Shown: one piece after another, positions 5,893-8,619 of the stretch
Layout of the letters: each line of letters starts with the position of its first letter
How positions within the stretch are numbered: the first letter of the stretch is position 1
Source: CAYJRR01 sp964372275 [NCBI: uncultured bacterium]
GTDB lineage: Bacteria; CAYJRR01
NCBI GenBank assembly: GCA_964372275.1
Contig: CAYJRR010000162.1
Location: 1 to 8,619 of the forward strand
Length of the DNA stretch: 8,619 nucleotides
Direction of reading: 5' to 3'
Made by a program: the position numbers and the translations under genes
Notes under the pieces: generated by a model
Told to the model about the DNA's origin: nothing
What the model saw: only the letters and a program-made list of their open reading frames with translations
The model's database searches: none

Positions 5893-6688
5893 GGCTCAAG
5901 ACGATCTCGAAGACGATCAACAGGACGATCGCCAGTTCCAGCACCACCAGCCGCCGGTCGCGCGCGACGTCGAGCACGAGCTCCAGCGCCTCCTGGACGC
6001 TGCGGAGCTTCGACTCGAGCGCCTGGTAGCGGTCGACCAGGTCGAACTCGGCGCGCAGGTCGGTGTAGATGTGGTCCATCGCCGGGTCGTCCCAGGTCGC
6101 GTCGGGCTTGTCGAGCAGGTGCAGCACCTGCAATACCTCGCTGCGGATGCCGATCGCCTCGCCGATGAAACGGTGAAGCGGGCGTACCCGCACCGGAACG
6201 GTCCCCCGGCGCTCCAGCCTGTCGACCAGCTGCTCGGTTCGATCGAAGAGGCGGTCGACGATCCGCTCGTAGTACTCCATTGCGGCGCTCTGCGCGAGCG
6301 GCAGCGCCACGATCGCGGCCCGCGCCGGGGTGAGCCGGTCGACCGTCAACACCCCGTCGGCGATTCCGGCCGGCGCCGCGGGATCCTCGCGGACCTGGAA
6401 CTCCTCGCGAACCACCTGCGTCGTCAGACCGGGCCGCGCGCGGTGGATGCGTGCGAGCTCCTCGTCGCGGCGCGCCGCGGGGAGGTCGTGGAAGGCGACC
6501 GCGCCGAACGGGTAGACGAACACGTCCCCCCCGCACGCCGCACCCTCTGCGGCGAACGAGAGGTGGATCTCGTGCGCGGTCGCTTTCGCCCCGGGCAGAT
6601 GGGGGGCGAGGTCCCGCATCGACAGGTTCTCCTCGAAGGCGACCGCGTTGAAGTAGTGGACCCGCGGCTCCATCGGAGGATCGTACAT
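5876..6688 (-). CDS. RMD1/DUF155-family (YagE-type) membrane protein
   Basis: The protein has 270 residues from the ATG at 6688; the frame stays open further upstream, but that part is shadow sequence of the terminal TPR gene. The core DVFVYPFGAVAFHDL (55-69) is the conserved RMD1/DUF155 strand motif. It is followed by LPLAQSAAMEYYERIVDRLFDRTEQLVDRLERRG (split here: LPLAQSAAMEYYE, then RIVDRLFDRTEQ), the family's long helix. Further on come IGEAIGIRSEV and a helix after LLDKPDATWDDPAMDHIYTD. A C-terminal membrane helix (about 247-266, VVLELAIVLLIVFEIVLSL) fits the family's usual single tail anchor. The yeast relatives act in mitochondrial and meiotic functions; the bacterial role is not established. 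A weak GGAA precedes the ATG, and an alternative ATG is at 6673. It diverges from a TPR gene and overlaps the hydrolase gene at its 3' end. Confidence 0.88.
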   Translation of the reverse strand: MYDPPMEPRVHYFNAVAFEENLSMRDLAPHLPGAKATAHEIHLSFAAEGAACGGDVFVYPFGAVAFHDLPAARRDEELARIHRARPGLTTQVVREEFQVREDPAAPAGIADGVLTVDRLTPARAAIVALPLAQSAAMEYYERIVDRLFDRTEQLVDRLERRGTVPVRVRPLHRFIGEAIGIRSEVLQVLHLLDKPDATWDDPAMDHIYTDLRAEFDLVDRYQALESKLRSVQEALELVLDVARDRRLVVLELAIVLLIVFEIVLSLTRGH

Positions 6689-6700
6689 GGATTCCGATCG

Positions 6701-6725
6701 CGGCGCCGGGTAGGATCCGGCGCCG
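6701..6725. promoter_or_regulatory. Perfect 9-bp inverted repeat between divergent genes
   Basis: CGGCGCCGG (6701-6709) and CCGGCGCCG (6717-6725) are exact reverse complements separated by seven bases (GTAGGAT). They occupy most of the 39-bp spacer between the RMD1-family and TPR starts. TAGGAT (6711-6716) in the centre is a possible -10 for the TPR gene, which would leave almost no leader. The arrangement suits a shared operator for both genes; function is inferred only from position. Confidence 0.4.
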
Positions 6726-6727
6726 TC

Positions 6728-7039
6728 ATGCCCTCGATCGACGAGCTGGAGACGTTGACCCGGCAGTTTCCGGACAAGGCCTTTCCGCGATACGGCCTGG
6801 CGATGGAGTACAAGAAGGCCGGGCGCATCGACGAGGCGGTGCGCGAATTTCGCGAGGCGATGCGCCTCGACGCCGACTACGTGGCGGCGTGGTTCCAGTG
6901 CGGGTTGGCGCTCGAATCGGCGGGCCGGATCGAGGAGGCGAGGGCGGTGCTGACCGAGGGCCTCGCCGTCGCCCAGCGCGTCGGCAACGCGCACGCCGCG
7001 AGCGAGATCGCCGGCACCCTGTCCCAGCTCCGAACCTAG
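6728..7039 (+). CDS. Small tetratricopeptide-repeat protein
   Basis: This 103-residue protein has no signal peptide or membrane segment, so it is probably cytoplasmic. Two TPR units are visible. The first is at about 17-49 (AFPRYGLAMEYKKAGRIDEAVREFREAMRLD, read as helix pair AMEYKKAGR / EAVREFREAMRL). The second is at about 51-84 (YVAAWFQCGLALESAGR, then EEARAVLTEGLAVAQ). A capping helix follows (HAASEIAGTLSQL). Stand-alone proteins of this size act as small protein-binding scaffolds, and the partner is unknown. No Shine-Dalgarno is visible before the ATG, though it is the only sensible start after the divergent promoter region. Its stop codon shares the CTAG (7036-7039) with the stop of the convergent Wzy-like gene. 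Confidence 0.85.
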   Translation: MPSIDELETLTRQFPDKAFPRYGLAMEYKKAGRIDEAVREFREAMRLDADYVAAWFQCGLALESAGRIEEARAVLTEGLAVAQRVGNAHAASEIAGTLSQLRT

Positions 7040-8619
7040 GGAGAGGACCGCAGATCCCGCAGGGCGGCGTCGGCGGCGGTCGAATCGGGGCAGCGCTTGC
7101 GGAACGTCTCGAGGCCGGCGACGGCGCTGGTGCGCAGGCCGTGCGCGTGGAGGAGTCTTGCGATCTCCACCGCCCCTTCGCCGCCGCACGTGCGGCGCCC
7201 CTCGGCTTCTCGCGCCGCGGCCAGCGCCCCTTGCAGGTCCCCCCGACGGTCGCGGAATCGCGCCAGCTCGACGAGCGGTCTCGGTTCGAGCGGCGCCAGG
7301 TCGGCTGCGCGGCGCCAGGCCGTTTCGGCGCGGGCCGGATCGCCGTCGCGCGCCTCGGCCTCCGCGAGCCGCCGCCAGCGCTCCGGGTCCGAGGCGGCGT
7401 GCGACGCGGCGCAACGCAGGTCGGCCAAGCCGGCCTGTCCGGATCGAAGACCGGCGCGAAGGGTCAGCAGCTCGAGGACGGCAGGATCGACGGGCGAGCC
7501 ACCGGGGGCATCGCAGGAAAACCCCCACGCGGCGAGCCCCCGATCGATCCACGTCAACGCCGCGCCGGCCTCGCCGCGGGTGACGGCCGACTTCGCCACG
7601 GCGGCGGCGGTCCCCTTCGGGTCGAGCGCGGCGGCGTCGATTCGAGCCGCCTCCGCCGACTCTCCGAAGCCCCTCGCGTCGGCCTCGGCCGCGAACGTCA
7701 TCAACGCCGGCGCCGTCTCGGGCACCGCCCGGCGCGCGTCGGCGGCGTCGATCCCCGCTTCGTCGAGGGCGAGCGCAAGCGTCGTCGGGAGGATCGCCGG
7801 GTCGGTTACGGCGGCGGCCCGCAGCTCGTCGAGCCCCTCCTCGATCCGCCGGGCCCCGAACAGCGCCTCGGCGCGGGCGCGCCGCCACGCGGGGTTCGCC
7901 GGATCGAGTTCCACGGCGCGGGCCAGCTCCTCGAAGCCGGCTTCGTCGCGGCCGAAGAGCAGCTCCAGCCGTCCACGCTCGACGCGCATCGCCGGATCGC
8001 GCGGCTTCGTCTCGAGGGCGCGGCGGAGATGGAAGAGCGCCGCGGCGAACGCGTCGGGATCGCCGTTCCTCCCGCGCGCGAGGCTATGCTCGGCGCGTCC
8101 CCGCCAGGCGGTCGCCGACCAGGGGGCGATGCGCGTCGCCCGTTCGCGCTCGGCGGCCGATCCGGTGGCCCAATGGCCGGCGAGCTGGTCGGCCGAGACG
8201 AAGGCCGTGCCGGCGACGAGCGCCAATGCGGCGACCGCCCCGGCCAGACGCTCGGCGCGGGGGGCCGGCGGATCGCCGGGGTCGGGTCCGTGGAGGCGCC
8301 GGCCGGTGCGGACGACGGCCGACGCGCCGACCGCAATCCCCGCCAGCCAGGCCGTCTCGACGACCAGCAGCGGGATTCGAAGCGGAAAGTCGACCCATCC
8401 GTGGAGGAGGACGAGCCCCACTCCCACGCCGGCTGCCGCCGCGATCGACCCCATCGGCCGGTCCTCGCGCCGCGCGGCGAGGACCGGCCGGGCGATCGCG
8501 GTCAGGGCGAGGGCCGCCGCCGCCGCGCCGATCAGTCCGACCTCGACCAGGAGCTCGAGCGGTTCGCAGTGGGCGTGGTCGACGCGGTACGGGACCGACG
8601 GTGATCGATGCGCCGGAAA
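7036..8619 (-). CDS. O-antigen ligase/polymerase-like protein with long TPR tail (5' end outside window)
   Basis: The minus-strand frame is open from the window end to TAG at 7038-7036, giving 527 residues of the C-terminal part. The ATG at 8454 is internal, because the frame and homology continue upstream. The first residues carry the Wzy_C/WaaL-type signature: HAHCEPLELLVEVGLIG (15-31), then a membrane helix, then LHGWVDFPLRIP (72-83), the second conserved family motif. Further membrane helices lie at about 83-103 and 125-141. Family members transfer or polymerise lipid-linked glycan at the outer face of the inner membrane. From about residue 165 the rest is alpha-helical TPR-like repeats (for example LRRALETKPRDPAMRVERG and FEELARAVELDPANPAW), predicted to be periplasmic. 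Such ligase-TPR fusions are common in environmental bacteria. Glycan substrate unknown. Confidence 0.88.
   Translation of the reverse strand, partial: FPAHRSPSVPYRVDHAHCEPLELLVEVGLIGAAAAALALTAIARPVLAARREDRPMGSIAAAAGVGVGLVLLHGWVDFPLRIPLLVVETAWLAGIAVGASAVVRTGRRLHGPDPGDPPAPRAERLAGAVAALALVAGTAFVSADQLAGHWATGSAAERERATRIAPWSATAWRGRAEHSLARGRNGDPDAFAAALFHLRRALETKPRDPAMRVERGRLELLFGRDEAGFEELARAVELDPANPAWRRARAEALFGARRIEEGLDELRAAAVTDPAILPTTLALALDEAGIDAADARRAVPETAPALMTFAAEADARGFGESAEAARIDAAALDPKGTAAAVAKSAVTRGEAGAALTWIDRGLAAWGFSCDAPGGSPVDPAVLELLTLRAGLRSGQAGLADLRCAASHAASDPERWRRLAEAEARDGDPARAETAWRRAADLAPLEPRPLVELARFRDRRGDLQGALAAAREAEGRRTCGGEGAVEIARLLHAHGLRTSAVAGLETFRKRCPDSTAADAALRDLRSSP

Noticed and set aside
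6689-7888. Long minus-strand open frame upstream of the RMD1-family start
   Set aside because: It is Arg/Gly/Pro-rich with no domain pattern and runs antisense to the TPR gene and, in another frame, through the TPR region of the Wzy-like gene. The RMD1 homology begins only near 6688.
6889-8604. 571-codon plus-strand open frame opposite the Wzy-like gene
   Set aside because: Low-complexity Arg/Gly-rich translation typical of a GC-rich antisense shadow. The minus-strand frame carries clear family motifs and TPRs.

Overview
This window is a high-GC (roughly two-thirds or more G+C by eye) stretch of a bacterial chromosome. It carries ten protein-coding genes, two of them cut by the window ends, and one tRNA gene. 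Frequent GTG/ATG starts, lipoprotein and Sec signal peptides, and an O-antigen-ligase-like membrane protein suggest a Gram-negative-type envelope. The mix of genes (GH71/99-like hydrolase, ASH-domain lipoprotein, DUF6209-like secreted protein, many TPRs) is the kind seen in Acidobacteriota, Myxococcota or Planctomycetota and in uncultivated relatives. That placement is inference; nothing here fixes the phylum. I see no phage genes, transposases, CRISPR arrays, rRNA or plasmid functions.

Left part (1-2040): the 3' end of a GH71/99-like glycoside hydrolase is followed by a spacer holding an unusual AT-rich element, a perfect 25-bp inverted repeat built from GAAAATG heptamers. A small secreted cupin follows. 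It converges on, and overlaps, a minus-strand ribosome-hibernation-factor (HPF/S30AE) gene.

Middle part (2041-4927): two tandem plus-strand lipoprotein genes share a domain I do not recognise, about 65% identical by hand alignment. The second has an extra ASH/choice-of-anchor-D domain between its lipid anchor and the shared domain. A secreted protein made of two repeated DUF6209-like units comes next and ends at a strong hairpin terminator. All three products should leave the cytoplasm.

Right part (4928-8619): a minus-strand initiator tRNA-fMet has a recognisable sigma70-type promoter, and an 18-bp operator-like palindrome covers part of that promoter. Divergent from it is an anchored alpha/beta hydrolase. 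This gene overlaps convergently with an RMD1/DUF155-family membrane protein on the minus strand. A small TPR protein diverges from the RMD1-family gene across a 39-bp spacer that holds a perfect 9-bp inverted repeat. The window ends with the C-terminal part of an O-antigen ligase/polymerase-like membrane protein fused to a long TPR region, on the minus strand.

The genes do not form one obvious pathway. The clearest candidates for something undescribed are the tandem lipoprotein family, the GAAAATG palindromic element and the operator-like palindrome at the initiator tRNA promoter. I found no convincing new multi-gene system.
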